The notes beneath the pieces were generated by a model, which saw only the letters and a list, made by a program, of their open reading frames with translations, did no database searches and was not told the DNA's origin. A DNA stretch of 64,000 bases from Bin5 sp965204525. GTDB taxonomy: Bacteria > Chloroflexota > Anaerolineae > Caldilineales > Caldilineaceae. Below, piece by piece: positions 54,141 through 62,233 of this stretch. Numbering within the stretch: position 1 is the first letter of the stretch; every line of letters begins with the position of its first letter. The stretch lies in assembly GCA_965204525.1 (NCBI GenBank), contig OZ241994.1:5332001-5396000 (forward strand), read 5' to 3'. A program made the position numbers and the translations under genes.

Positions 54141-55331
54141 TTAATTGAAGAAATCTTTGTCTTCAGGGGCCAGATGCTTGCTGGCAGCTGTCTTGTTAAA
54201 CGTGACACCGAGACCAGGCCGATCCCAGACGGTGATATAGCTGTTCTCCACGATTGGGTCAGGCAGGCCATCCACAATATCATACCACCATTCCGGCCGG
54301 CCCACCGGATACTCGAAGGCAATGTAGTTTCGAGGCAACGTCGCGGCCACCTGCACCAGCGCGGCCAGTCCGATCAGTCCGTCCCCTGTGCCGTGGGGGG
54401 CCATCAGGATGCCGTGCAGGTCGGCGTATTCAGCCACCCACTTCAACTCGGCGATGCCGCCGATGTCGGCTGGGTCCGGCCCAACGATGTTGACCGCCTG
54501 CATTTCAAAGAGCGGTTTGAAGTGCTGGCGCAGGTAGATCTGTTCGCCCGTATGGATTGGCGTGGAGGTGCTGCGCGTCAGTTCGCGGTACAGCTCGGCC
54601 AGCACATAAGGCGTGTAGTCGCCCGTGATTGTGTCTTCCAGCCACATGATGTGAAGGCCCTCCACAGCCTTGGCCAACCGGATGGCGTCCGGTACGGTCC
54701 AGCCGGGGCCGCAGTCGAGGGCCAGGCCGACCCTGTCGCCGAGGACATCCTTCATCGCCTCGATACAGGCCACGACATGGTTCAGGCCCCTCTCCGTCAG
54801 CAGCCCGCGCTCGGTCTGGTGACTCACACCTAGGCGCTCGCCGTAAGAAAAGTCGTCCAGTTCGTCCGGCATGGCGCTGTGGAAGCCGATGCCCTGTTTG
54901 ATGATGGCGAAGCCTTCCCGGGCCTCCGCCATCCGGGCCATATTTTCAGCGTAGTGCTCAGGTTCCTGGCCGGCCATAGGGAAGCGCAGAGCGCCGTTGT
55001 AAACGAGCACCTTGTCGCGCACCTTTCCGCCGAGCAACTTGTAGACAGGCAGATTGGCGGCCTTTCCCGTGATATCCCACAGAGCCATCTCGATTGCGCT
55101 GACCGCGCTCCCCCAAGGCTTGAAGCTCCCCAGGCGCCGAATGCGCAACATCACCCGCTCCACATCGGTCGGGTCCTGCCCCAAAATGTAGTCGCGGTAG
55201 AAGAGCACGTGGGGCTTCAGATAGGGTTTGAAGTGCTCGGCCTGGCCATAGCCCTCGATGCCGGCATCGGTCGTAATGCGAACGACGGGACTGCCGCCGA
55301 GAATCGCGCACTTGAGATCGGTGATTCGCAT
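54141..55331 (-). CDS. Mandelate racemase/muconate lactonising enzyme family dehydratase
   Basis: The enolase superfamily member (396 residues) has the expected metal ligands Asp206 (LALDCG), Glu232 (WLEDTI) and Glu263 (HTGEQI), a general base His313 in MAPHG, and Lys145 in the barrel. This set fits an acid-sugar dehydratase or racemase. The N-terminal cap (MRITDLKCAILGGSPVVRITTD) supports the ATG at 55331, with GCGGAGC upstream; the frame to 55412 is not supported. First gene of the minus-strand operon 55331-48790. The substrate is not identifiable from sequence. Confidence 0.88.
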   Translation of the reverse strand: MRITDLKCAILGGSPVVRITTDAGIEGYGQAEHFKPYLKPHVLFYRDYILGQDPTDVERVMLRIRRLGSFKPWGSAVSAIEMALWDITGKAANLPVYKLLGGKVRDKVLVYNGALRFPMAGQEPEHYAENMARMAEAREGFAIIKQGIGFHSAMPDELDDFSYGERLGVSHQTERGLLTERGLNHVVACIEAMKDVLGDRVGLALDCGPGWTVPDAIRLAKAVEGLHIMWLEDTITGDYTPYVLAELYRELTRSTSTPIHTGEQIYLRQHFKPLFEMQAVNIVGPDPADIGGIAELKWVAEYADLHGILMAPHGTGDGLIGLAALVQVAATLPRNYIAFEYPVGRPEWWYDIVDGLPDPIVENSYITVWDRPGLGVTFNKTAASKHLAPEDKDFFN

Positions 55332-55553
55332 AGAATTGCTCCGCAGAGAATTGAGTTGCGTGAAACTGAGCCTGAAACGCCCAGCCGAATCGTGAACTTG
55401 CCGCGACCCCAATTCAGGTCAACTCCAATAGGCAATCTGACTACCACACCCACCACCGGAACCGGCAGCAAGATGATGCGCAGACACTGCAAGATTGTAC
55501 TTCGTTTTGTCGATGAAAGCCAGCATTCAGGCTGCGTGCGCATAAGCTATCAT

Positions 55554-55583
55554 TTGACAATAGAACATATGATCTGATACAAT
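55554..55583 (+). promoter_or_regulatory. Strong consensus promoter (TTGACA-18-TACAAT, extended -10)
   Basis: TTGACA (55554-55559) matches the -35 consensus exactly and TACAAT (55578-55583) is 18 bases away, with TG one base before it. This is the best sigma-70 promoter in the window. Transcription should start near 55590, at the base of the hairpin described next, 545 bases before the next gene. Confidence 0.75.
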
Positions 55584-55589
55584 CTCTGC

Positions 55590-55840
55590 TGACAGATAGG
55601 GGAAGTGTGCCGAGCCTGTAGAGACTTATGCTCTGCAACCATTATTTTTTCTTTCAGCTTCCCATATCTGCCGTCGTCTAGCGGCAACTGTGTCTCCTGT
55701 TGGACGGCGGTGGGCGGGTCCGGGCAGTGTTTCAGGCGAGTGCGCCGTTTTCCCTCGAATGGCGCACTGTCTCGCTTATATGCCCTGCCAGGACTCGCCG
55801 CCTTTGGCCACGGTTGCCGGCAGAGAACCCGGCAGATGGC
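55590..55840 (+). ncRNA. Candidate structured RNA or long leader with four hairpins
   Basis: Right after the strong promoter, CAGATAGGGGAAG (55593-55605) pairs with CTTCCCATATCTG (55658-55670) at 12 of 13 positions. It encloses a small stem (55618-55623 with 55631-55636) and a T6 run (55645-55650). Three more stems follow: GCCGTC/GACGGC (55670-55675, 55703-55708) with CAAC/GTTG inside, AGTGCGCC/GGCGCACT (55739-55746, 55761-55768) and TGCCGG/CCGGCA (55815-55820, 55829-55834). No coding frame looks real. It matches none of 6S, RNase P, SRP or tmRNA that I can recognise. The 3' end is a guess. Confidence 0.4.
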
Positions 55841-55971
55841 AAGCATGAGCAGCTTTCAGGGCCGGTCCGTCTCCGCTTCAGTTCTGTCGATGCGCGGCTT
55901 CGGACTGTACACAGGCCGCCAGCGCATGTCTCTGCCCAGAGTCCGTTGCAGTTCTCCTCAGGTGTCCATTC

Positions 55972-55980
55972 TGGTACAAT
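55972..55980 (+). promoter_or_regulatory. Candidate extended -10 promoter before the FAH-family gene
   Basis: TGGTACAAT (55972-55980) is an extended -10 lying about 155 bases before the gene at 56136. No clear -35. It could act independently of the strong promoter at 55554. Confidence 0.4.
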
Positions 55981-56135
55981 AGGCCCTGTGTTGCATGGCA
56001 TTCTACCCCCGATTGCCACAGCAGACTTTGATAAATCACTGACTCACCTCCTATGATCTTACGGTGCAATTCTGTTCGCCGCCCCGAGCAGTTGCGCCGA
56101 AAAATTTCCAACAGAAACGACAAAAGGAAAAAACA

Positions 56136-56981
56136 ATGCAACTCATGCTATTCGATGACTACAAGCTGGGTGTATGGAACGGCGACCAGGTGCTCGATGT
56201 CTCGTCCGCCGTCGCCGATTGCGGCCATCACTCCCCGCAGGAGATGATGCAGATGTTGATCTGCGACTGGGACAACGTCGAGCCGCGCCTTCGCGACGGG
56301 GCCGCTTCCGCCACTGGCGTCTCCCTGGATGAAGTAACCTGCCGCCCACCGATTCCGAGGCCGGGCCAGCTGGTCTGCCTCGCCGGCAACTACCTGGAGC
56401 CGGCCAAGCCGGAACGGGGCCTCTTCAACGCCTTCCTGAAGTCGCCCAACGCAGCCCTCGGCCACGGCGGCACGGTTGTCCTGCCCAGCGCCGAGGCCAG
56501 CGTCTTTCACTTCGAACCAGAGCTGGCGATTGTCATCGGCAAAGCGGCCAGCTATCTGGCCGCCGAGGACGCCATGGACCACGTCTTCGGGTACACGCAG
56601 TTCATCGATGTCTCCGCCAGAGGCCTGCCAGGCGGCTTCTTCCTCGGAAAATCCTGGCATACCTTTGCGCCTTTGGGACCGGTATTGGTGACTCGCGACG
56701 AGATTGCCAACGCGAACGATCTGAACGTGCGGCTGTGGGTCAATGACGAGAAGAAGCACGACATCACCACGGCTGACATGGACCGTCACATTCCCGAGCT
56801 GCTGGCCGAGGTAACCAACGTGCTTCCCCTGCAGCCGGGCGACGTGGTGGCCACCGGCACCCATCACTTCGGCCTCGAACCGGTCCAGGACGGCGACACA
56901 GTCCGGCTTCAGATTGACCAATTGGGGCCGGCCCTCGTCGTGCACTGCTCCGATCCATCGGGCCGCAGTTGGGAGAGCTAG
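56136..56981 (+). CDS. Fumarylacetoacetate hydrolase (FAH) family protein
   Basis: FAH-fold enzymes hydrolyse or decarboxylate 2-oxo acid intermediates. The 281-residue protein has the metal-binding segment HFEPELAIVIG (Glu127, Glu129), Asp158 in GYTQFIDVSARG, and GDVVATGTHHFG. An N-terminal cap of about 75 residues precedes the core. The ATG at 56136 has AAAAGG about nine bases upstream; the longer frame to 56064 is not supported. It stands between the divergent catabolic operon and the binding-protein gene. In sugar-acid pathways FAH members act on 2-keto-3-deoxy acids, which would fit an enolase-type dehydratase upstream, but this is inference. Confidence 0.85.
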   Translation: MQLMLFDDYKLGVWNGDQVLDVSSAVADCGHHSPQEMMQMLICDWDNVEPRLRDGAASATGVSLDEVTCRPPIPRPGQLVCLAGNYLEPAKPERGLFNAFLKSPNAALGHGGTVVLPSAEASVFHFEPELAIVIGKAASYLAAEDAMDHVFGYTQFIDVSARGLPGGFFLGKSWHTFAPLGPVLVTRDEIANANDLNVRLWVNDEKKHDITTADMDRHIPELLAEVTNVLPLQPGDVVATGTHHFGLEPVQDGDTVRLQIDQLGPALVVHCSDPSGRSWES

Positions 56982-57269
56982 GCCAAGCCAGAGGGCGTTT
57001 TTCAACGGTTGTTCCACCTTCCGGTCTATGTTAGGATCCCGATTGAGGGATTGGGATCCATCCGGATGCAGCGCGCCTGTGGCGCCGACTTCGCAGCCAG
57101 ATGGATGGCAATTCGGCTGCCGTCAATCTTCCATTTGCGGGAGATTGCGGCGGCCAGACCAGCCACTATCCATCCTACCGCCACACTTCATCCCGAGGAC
57201 GCAGGCATTTTCGCTTGTGGACTTGGCTTACTCCCCGATAAGCAGAATACAGAGCCCTTCACACTGCTC
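56982..57269 (+). other. Leader region of the first solute-binding protein gene
   Basis: No gene is supported in this gap of about 300 bases. No clear terminator or promoter was identified. Confidence 0.3.
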
Positions 57270-57315
57270 AAGGAGGCAAATCATGCGGAAGAGAGCACAC
57301 AAGAGGATTTCGCGG
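57270..57315 (+). repeat. Direct repeat, copy 1 (ribosome site and first codons of binding-protein gene)
   Basis: From AAGGAGGCAAATCATGCGGA onward, 45 bases are identical to 62189-62233, and similarity continues through the gene. Identity begins abruptly at the ribosome site: the bases just upstream differ (ACACTGCTC versus CTTTGAAT). Confidence 0.8.
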
Positions 57316-59289
57316 CGGGAGTTCATGCGCGTGTCCGCGTTTACGGCTGCCGGCGTAGTGGTCGTGGCCTGCGGCGCCGACGGCGGACCGCCGGCGGAAG
57401 ATGAAGCGCCGGCCGCGGCCGAGGCGCCCGCCGAGGAGACAGCGGCTGAACCTGCGGCAGCGCCTTCGAAGTACAACGAGGCGCCGATGCTTGCGGAGAT
57501 GGTGGCGAACGGCGATCTGCCGCCGGTGGATGAGCGGCTGCCGCTGGAACCACTGGTCATTACACCGGAGGAAGAGATAGGCGATTACGGTGGAATCTGG
57601 AACCGACTCGCGACCTCGGCCAGCGACAATCAGCTAGGGGGCAAGGTCGGTGGTGAGCATCTTGTGCGCTACAACAAAGACGGTACGCAGATCAACCCGA
57701 ACGTCTTTGAGAGCTGGGAAGTGTCTGACGACGGCTCGACCTTCACATTCAACCTGCGCCCGGGGATGAGATGGTCTGACGGCGAGCCGTACACGGCCAA
57801 TGACCTCCTTTTCTATTATGAGGATGTGCTCCTCAACGAGGACCTGACACCCTCCTTCCCCAACTGGCTCATTGTCGCCGGCGAGCCGGTGGTGATCTCA
57901 AAGCTGGATGATTACAAGGTCGAATTCAAGTTTGCGGCTCCCTACGCACTGTTCATCAACGTGCTTGGCTCACTGTGGGGGGACAGATTCGCCAGATACT
58001 GTGCCCATTACCTGAAACAGTTCCACATCGATTATGCCGACAAGGACGAGCTGGAAGCGATGATGAAGGATGCCGGTGTGGAGCACTGGTACCAGCTGTT
58101 CGGCACGAAGCCGGATACCAGGCGCAATCCGGACACGCCCAGCTACCTTCCCTGGAATCTGAGCACCCCTTCGCACAGTGATCCGCTGGTCGCCGATCGC
58201 AACGCCTTTTATTGGAAGGTCGATCCGGAGGGCAACCAGCTGCCCTATATCGACAGCATCCACTGGAGCCTGGTCGACGGCAAGGACCAACTCAACCTGC
58301 GGGCGATCCAGGGCGAAGTGGACATGCAGCTGCGGCATATCACCTTCGACAACGTGCCTCTGTTCATGGAGAACCGGGAGAGAGGCAACTACCGCGTCAT
58401 GCTTTGGGACAGAGGGCAGGTAACCGACACCGTCCTGCATCTCAATCACACCAACAAAGATCCCGTGCTGCGAGAGATCGTCCAGGACAAGCGCTTCCGC
58501 TACGCGCTCTCGCTGGGCATGAATCGTGCAGACATCAACGAAGCCGTCTACTTGGGTCAGACAGAGCCGACCCAGGTATCCCCCACCAAGAACTCGCCGG
58601 TCTACTGGGAGCCCCAGGCCAAGAGTATGACCGAGCACGATCCCGATCAGGCCAATGCCTACTTGGATGAAATGGGTCTCACCGAGCGCGACGACGAGGG
58701 CTACAGGTTGCGCCCTGACGGAGAGCGGCTTAGCCTGGTGTTTGAATATGTGGCAATCTTTGCCGCCTGGGGCGACATCGCCGAACTGCTGACCTCCCAA
58801 TGGAAGGAGATCGGGCTGGAGCTGATCAGTACCGAGATCGACCGCAGTCTCTTCGGGCAGCGCCTCAGCGCCAACGAGCTGGACCTCGGCGTATGGCACA
58901 GCAGCGGCGAGTGGAACCCCTTCATCGAACCGCGCTCCTTCGTGCCGATTGTGAACAACTATGCGTTGCGGCAATACGCCTTCTACTATAACAGCGGCGG
59001 CAAAGAGGGATTTGAGCCCACTGGTGACATTCTGAAGGCAATCGAGATCTGGGAAGAGATCAAGACGACTGTGGATGTGGAGACTCAGCACGCACTGTTC
59101 CGCCAGATCCTCGAGCTCAACATGGAGAACCTGTGGCAGATCGGCGTAACCACTGCTCCGCCGCAACCGGTGATCGTCAAGAACTACTTCCGCAATGTGC
59201 CCGAAGACGGCATGTTCGACGACCAGCCGCGCTCGCCTTCGAATACGGGGATGGAACAATACTTCATCCGCGCAGGTGAGGACACATAG
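57283..59289 (+). CDS. ABC transporter solute-binding lipoprotein, family 5 (Tat signal), copy 1
   Basis: The 668-residue protein carries a Tat motif SRREFMR (10-16) and a lipobox ending at Cys30 (VVVACG), so it should be exported folded and lipid-anchored. An Ala/Glu/Pro-rich linker precedes the mature family 5 (peptide/oligosaccharide-type) binding domain, recognised by ITPEEEIGDYGGIWNRL, LRPGMRWSDGEPYTANDLLFYYEDVL and RFRYALSLGMNRADINEAVY. AAGGAGG lies seven bases before the ATG. Family 5 members bind peptides, but in related phyla also oligosaccharides. No permease or ATPase genes are in the window; they may follow beyond 64 kb. Confidence 0.92.
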   Translation: MRKRAHKRISRREFMRVSAFTAAGVVVVACGADGGPPAEDEAPAAAEAPAEETAAEPAAAPSKYNEAPMLAEMVANGDLPPVDERLPLEPLVITPEEEIGDYGGIWNRLATSASDNQLGGKVGGEHLVRYNKDGTQINPNVFESWEVSDDGSTFTFNLRPGMRWSDGEPYTANDLLFYYEDVLLNEDLTPSFPNWLIVAGEPVVISKLDDYKVEFKFAAPYALFINVLGSLWGDRFARYCAHYLKQFHIDYADKDELEAMMKDAGVEHWYQLFGTKPDTRRNPDTPSYLPWNLSTPSHSDPLVADRNAFYWKVDPEGNQLPYIDSIHWSLVDGKDQLNLRAIQGEVDMQLRHITFDNVPLFMENRERGNYRVMLWDRGQVTDTVLHLNHTNKDPVLREIVQDKRFRYALSLGMNRADINEAVYLGQTEPTQVSPTKNSPVYWEPQAKSMTEHDPDQANAYLDEMGLTERDDEGYRLRPDGERLSLVFEYVAIFAAWGDIAELLTSQWKEIGLELISTEIDRSLFGQRLSANELDLGVWHSSGEWNPFIEPRSFVPIVNNYALRQYAFYYNSGGKEGFEPTGDILKAIEIWEEIKTTVDVETQHALFRQILELNMENLWQIGVTTAPPQPVIVKNYFRNVPEDGMFDDQPRSPSNTGMEQYFIRAGEDT

Positions 59290-59402
59290 AACGACATTGC
59301 TGCAGTGCGACTCGCCGCCAACTGTTTCGATTCTCTCCGATTTGACGGGCAAAGGTGGGTAAGCGGCGTGCAGAGCATCAAGGTGAATTCGCTTGAGTAG
59401 AG

Positions 59403-59437
59403 GCCGCGGGCCTGCCGGAGACGGCTGCGCCCGCGGC
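59403..59437 (+). other. Strong hairpin between the first binding protein and the first propeller gene
   Basis: GCCGCGGGC (59403-59411) pairs exactly with GCCCGCGGC (59429-59437), and the loop itself contains GCCG/CGGC around GAGA (59414-59425). No T-run follows. It may reduce read-through or protect the 3' end of the binding-protein message. The remainder of 59290-59593 shows no gene. Confidence 0.45.
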
Positions 59438-59593
59438 AACGCGTTTGCACGGCTTCGCGCACCTGATCTTCGAGCCCGAACTCCTCCTCTATGCACGGCG
59501 GCGCCTGAGGAAGGAGAGAAGACATCGGCGGGATTACAATGTCGCAGCGTTGAGTCCGCAAACAGCCTAATCATACTGATGCCAAGGTAGATC

Positions 59594-60757
59594 ATGAGAA
59601 AAACACAAGAAAACTTCGTCGCCAGACCGATCACCCAGGGGCCAAAGCACCACTTCTTCGGCTACTACGGCATCTGTCCCTGGAATTCTACCGGCCAGTA
59701 CCACCTCTGCCTGCAGTCGGACTTCCACGACCGCCCACCCGCCGCCGGTGACACCGCCGTGGTCGGTCTCGTAGACATGGAGACGGGCAAGTTCGAAGGG
59801 GTGGCGGAAACGCAGGCCTGGAACCTGCAACAGGGCTCCATGTTGCACTGGCTGCCGACGGCCCCCGACCGGCTGATCACTTACAACGCCCGCGAGGACG
59901 ACCGCTTCGTCGGCATCGTGCAGGACATCCACAGCGGGCATAAGCGTATCCTTCCCTACCCGATCAGCGCCATGACCCGCCACGGCCGCCAGGCCCTGGG
60001 CCTCAACTATGCCCGTCTCAAGTCGTTGCGGCCGGTGGTCGGCTACGCCGGCCTGCCTGACCCTTTCGCCGATCAGAACCATCCCGCCGAGGACGGCGTC
60101 TACACCATGGACACGCAGACTGGTGAGGCCCGCGTGCTGGTCTCCTACGAAGAAGCTCGCGATTTTCTTAGTGATTACGAAGAGGTCCAGGCGCGCAAAA
60201 TCTGGTTCAACCACACCATCATCAATCGCGACGACACGCGCGTCGCCTTCGTCGTGCGCTACCGCGACGAGACCAGGGAAATCAGGCATACGATTCTGCT
60301 TTCCGCCAGCATGGACGGAGGCGATCTGCGCATAGTGACAGACCTGGGCGCGTCCCACTTTGACTGGCTGACCGAGGAGTTGATTTTCGGCTGGGTGACG
60401 ATGAAGGAGGGGGAAAAGTACTACCTGATCAACGACAGGACCGGCGAATACGGGGCGGTGCGGCCCGACATTCTGACCAGGAACGGCCACTGCAGCTTTA
60501 CCCGCGACGGTGCGTGGCTGTTGACCGATGAGTACCCTGACGAGAACAGCCGCCAGGCCCTGCTGCTCTGGAACATGGTCGAAGAGCGGCTGGTCGTTCT
60601 GGGACGATTTCACTCGCCCGAGCCCTTCCGCGGCGAGATCCGCTGCGACCTGCACCCCCGCTGGAGCCGGGACAAGCGGCAGGTCAGCTTTGACTCGATC
60701 CACGGCGGCAGCAGGCAGGTCTATGTTGTCGACACGGCGGAGGTCGTGGGGCGATGA
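59594..60757 (+). CDS. TolB-like beta-propeller protein, copy 1
   Basis: The 387-residue protein has no signal peptide and consists of repeated beta-blade units, for example PDRLITYNAREDDRFVGIVQ, RNGHCSFTRDGAWLLTDEYP and DLHPRWSRDKRQVSFDSIHG. The last is the pattern seen in TolB/WD40-like and oligogalacturonate-lyase-type propellers (HPRWSxD...SFDS). Conserved His residues (GPKHHFFGYYG, NGHCSF, DLHPRWS) could bind a metal. No enzyme activity is established. It sits between two binding-protein genes and next to a close paralogue, so a role with the imported compound is likely. Confidence 0.65.
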   Translation: MRKTQENFVARPITQGPKHHFFGYYGICPWNSTGQYHLCLQSDFHDRPPAAGDTAVVGLVDMETGKFEGVAETQAWNLQQGSMLHWLPTAPDRLITYNAREDDRFVGIVQDIHSGHKRILPYPISAMTRHGRQALGLNYARLKSLRPVVGYAGLPDPFADQNHPAEDGVYTMDTQTGEARVLVSYEEARDFLSDYEEVQARKIWFNHTIINRDDTRVAFVVRYRDETREIRHTILLSASMDGGDLRIVTDLGASHFDWLTEELIFGWVTMKEGEKYYLINDRTGEYGAVRPDILTRNGHCSFTRDGAWLLTDEYPDENSRQALLLWNMVEERLVVLGRFHSPEPFRGEIRCDLHPRWSRDKRQVSFDSIHGGSRQVYVVDTAEVVGR

Positions 60758-60841
60758 GGGGCAAGCGTAGGGCATAAAATATAAGGTTAGGGGGCGGAAA
60801 GCAGGGCCGTTCAACTCTGTCAAAACCATGTGGGAGGAAAC

Positions 60842-62002
60842 ATGAGCAATACAGAAGAGAACTTTGCCGCAAGGGCGATTACGCAAGGGCCGAAGCACCA
60901 TTTCTTCGGCTACTACGGCATCTACCCGTGGGATTCAACCGGCCGCCACCACCTTTGCCTGCAGTCGGAGTTCCACGATCGCCCGCCTTCCGACGGCGAC
61001 ACCGCCGTCGTCGGCCTGGTGGACATGGACACAGGCAACTTCGAAGGCGTCGCCGAAACCCAGGCCTGGAACCTGCAGCAGGGTAGCATGATGCACTGGC
61101 TCCCCACCGCGCCCGATCGGCTGATTACCTACAACGCCCGTGATGACGACCGCTTTATCAGCGTGATCCAGGACATCCACAGCGGGCACAAGCGCCTCCT
61201 GCCCTACCCAATTGCCGCTATCACCCGCGACGGAACTAAGGCGCTGGGGCTCAACTACGCTCGGCTCTGGGATATGCGTCCCGTGGTCGGCTACCCTGGG
61301 CTCACCGACCCCAACGCAGACCGTAAACACCCTGCCGACGACGGCCTCTACATCATGGATACCGATACAGGTGAGGGCAAACTACTTTTTTCATATGAAG
61401 ACGCCCGCGACTACCTCAGCGACTATCCGGAGATCCAGAACCACAAGCTCTGGTTCAATCACCCGTTCATCAACCGAGACGACTCCCGCGTTGCCTTCGT
61501 CGTAGTCTACTGGGATGACGTCGGGGCCAGAAGAACGGTGTGCCTGACGATGACCCTGGAGGGCGGAGACATTCGCATTCTGAACGACCTCGGAACCTCG
61601 CACTGCGACTGGCGGACCAAAGACGTCATCTTCGGCTGGTTCACGACAAAAGAGGGCATAAGCTTCTTCCTGGTTAACGACGCCACCGGTGCATACGAGT
61701 CCGTGCGCCCCGACATCCTCTCCCGCGACGGCCACTGCAGCTTTACCCGCGACGGCTCCTGGCTGCTCAACGATGAATACCCTGACGAGAACGACCTCCG
61801 CGCCCTGTTCCTGTGGAATATGGCCGAAGAACGCCTGGTCGTCCTTGGCCGCTTCCTCTCCCCCCCATTCTTTCGCGACGAAATTCGCTGCGACCTGCAC
61901 CCCCGCTGGAGCCGCGACGAACGGCTCGTCAGTTTTGACTCGATCCACGAAGGCAGCCGGCAAATATATTTGATAGATGTTTCAGAGGTGGTGGAACGAT
62001 GA
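60842..62002 (+). CDS. TolB-like beta-propeller protein, copy 2
   Basis: This 386-residue paralogue matches copy 1 over its full length with most residues conserved, including TQGPKHHFFGYYGI, NLQQGSMMHWLPTAPDRLIT and DLHPRWSRDERLVSFDSIHEG. The ATG at 60842 has GGGAGG about five bases upstream. It starts 84 bases after copy 1. The tandem pair probably arose by local duplication. The conserved His positions noted for copy 1 are all kept, which argues for a shared catalytic or metal-binding role. Confidence 0.68.
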   Translation: MSNTEENFAARAITQGPKHHFFGYYGIYPWDSTGRHHLCLQSEFHDRPPSDGDTAVVGLVDMDTGNFEGVAETQAWNLQQGSMMHWLPTAPDRLITYNARDDDRFISVIQDIHSGHKRLLPYPIAAITRDGTKALGLNYARLWDMRPVVGYPGLTDPNADRKHPADDGLYIMDTDTGEGKLLFSYEDARDYLSDYPEIQNHKLWFNHPFINRDDSRVAFVVVYWDDVGARRTVCLTMTLEGGDIRILNDLGTSHCDWRTKDVIFGWFTTKEGISFFLVNDATGAYESVRPDILSRDGHCSFTRDGSWLLNDEYPDENDLRALFLWNMAEERLVVLGRFLSPPFFRDEIRCDLHPRWSRDERLVSFDSIHEGSRQIYLIDVSEVVER

Positions 62003-62113
62003 GGGCCGTCTGTATTGCATAATTCGAATTTCAATCGCCGTCCAGCATAAGGCCTCGAAAAGGAGGCGAGGCCAACCAAAAAAGGCCGCTTTCCCCCTGT
62101 CCGCACTCTTATC

Positions 62114-62145
62114 TCCGGGAGCGGGCCTCTTGCCCGCGAGCCGGA
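62114..62145 (+). other. Nested hairpin downstream of the second propeller gene
   Basis: GCGGGC (62121-62126) pairs with GCCCGC (62132-62137), enclosed by TCCGG/CCGGA (62114-62118, 62141-62145). A second stem, AGTCATGG/CCATGACT (62160-62167, 62175-62182), follows directly before the next ribosome site. Neither has a T-run, so they may be attenuators or stabilising structures. Confidence 0.4.
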
Positions 62146-62188
62146 AACTTATCCTGAAGAGTCATGGTTGGAGGCCATGACTTTGAAT

Positions 62189-62233
62189 AAGGAGGCAAAT
62201 CATGCGGAAGAGAGCACACAAGAGGATTTCGCG
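62189..62233 (+). repeat. Direct repeat, copy 2 (ribosome site and first codons of binding-protein gene)
   Basis: Identical for 45 bases to 57270-57314; the similarity then extends through the coding sequence at a lower but still high level. Confidence 0.8.

Noticed and set aside
53055..54833. 592-codon plus-strand frame across the SelA-like and enolase genes
   Set aside because: It is antisense to two well-supported genes and has no family features; long antisense frames are common at this GC content.
55605..55982. 125-codon plus-strand frame in the structured-RNA region
   Set aside because: Ser/Arg/Cys-rich random composition, no ribosome site, and it crosses several hairpins.
57970..59634. 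554-codon minus-strand frame under the first binding-protein gene
   Set aside because: Antisense shadow of a recognised protein, with His/Gln/Val-rich composition typical of a mirror frame.
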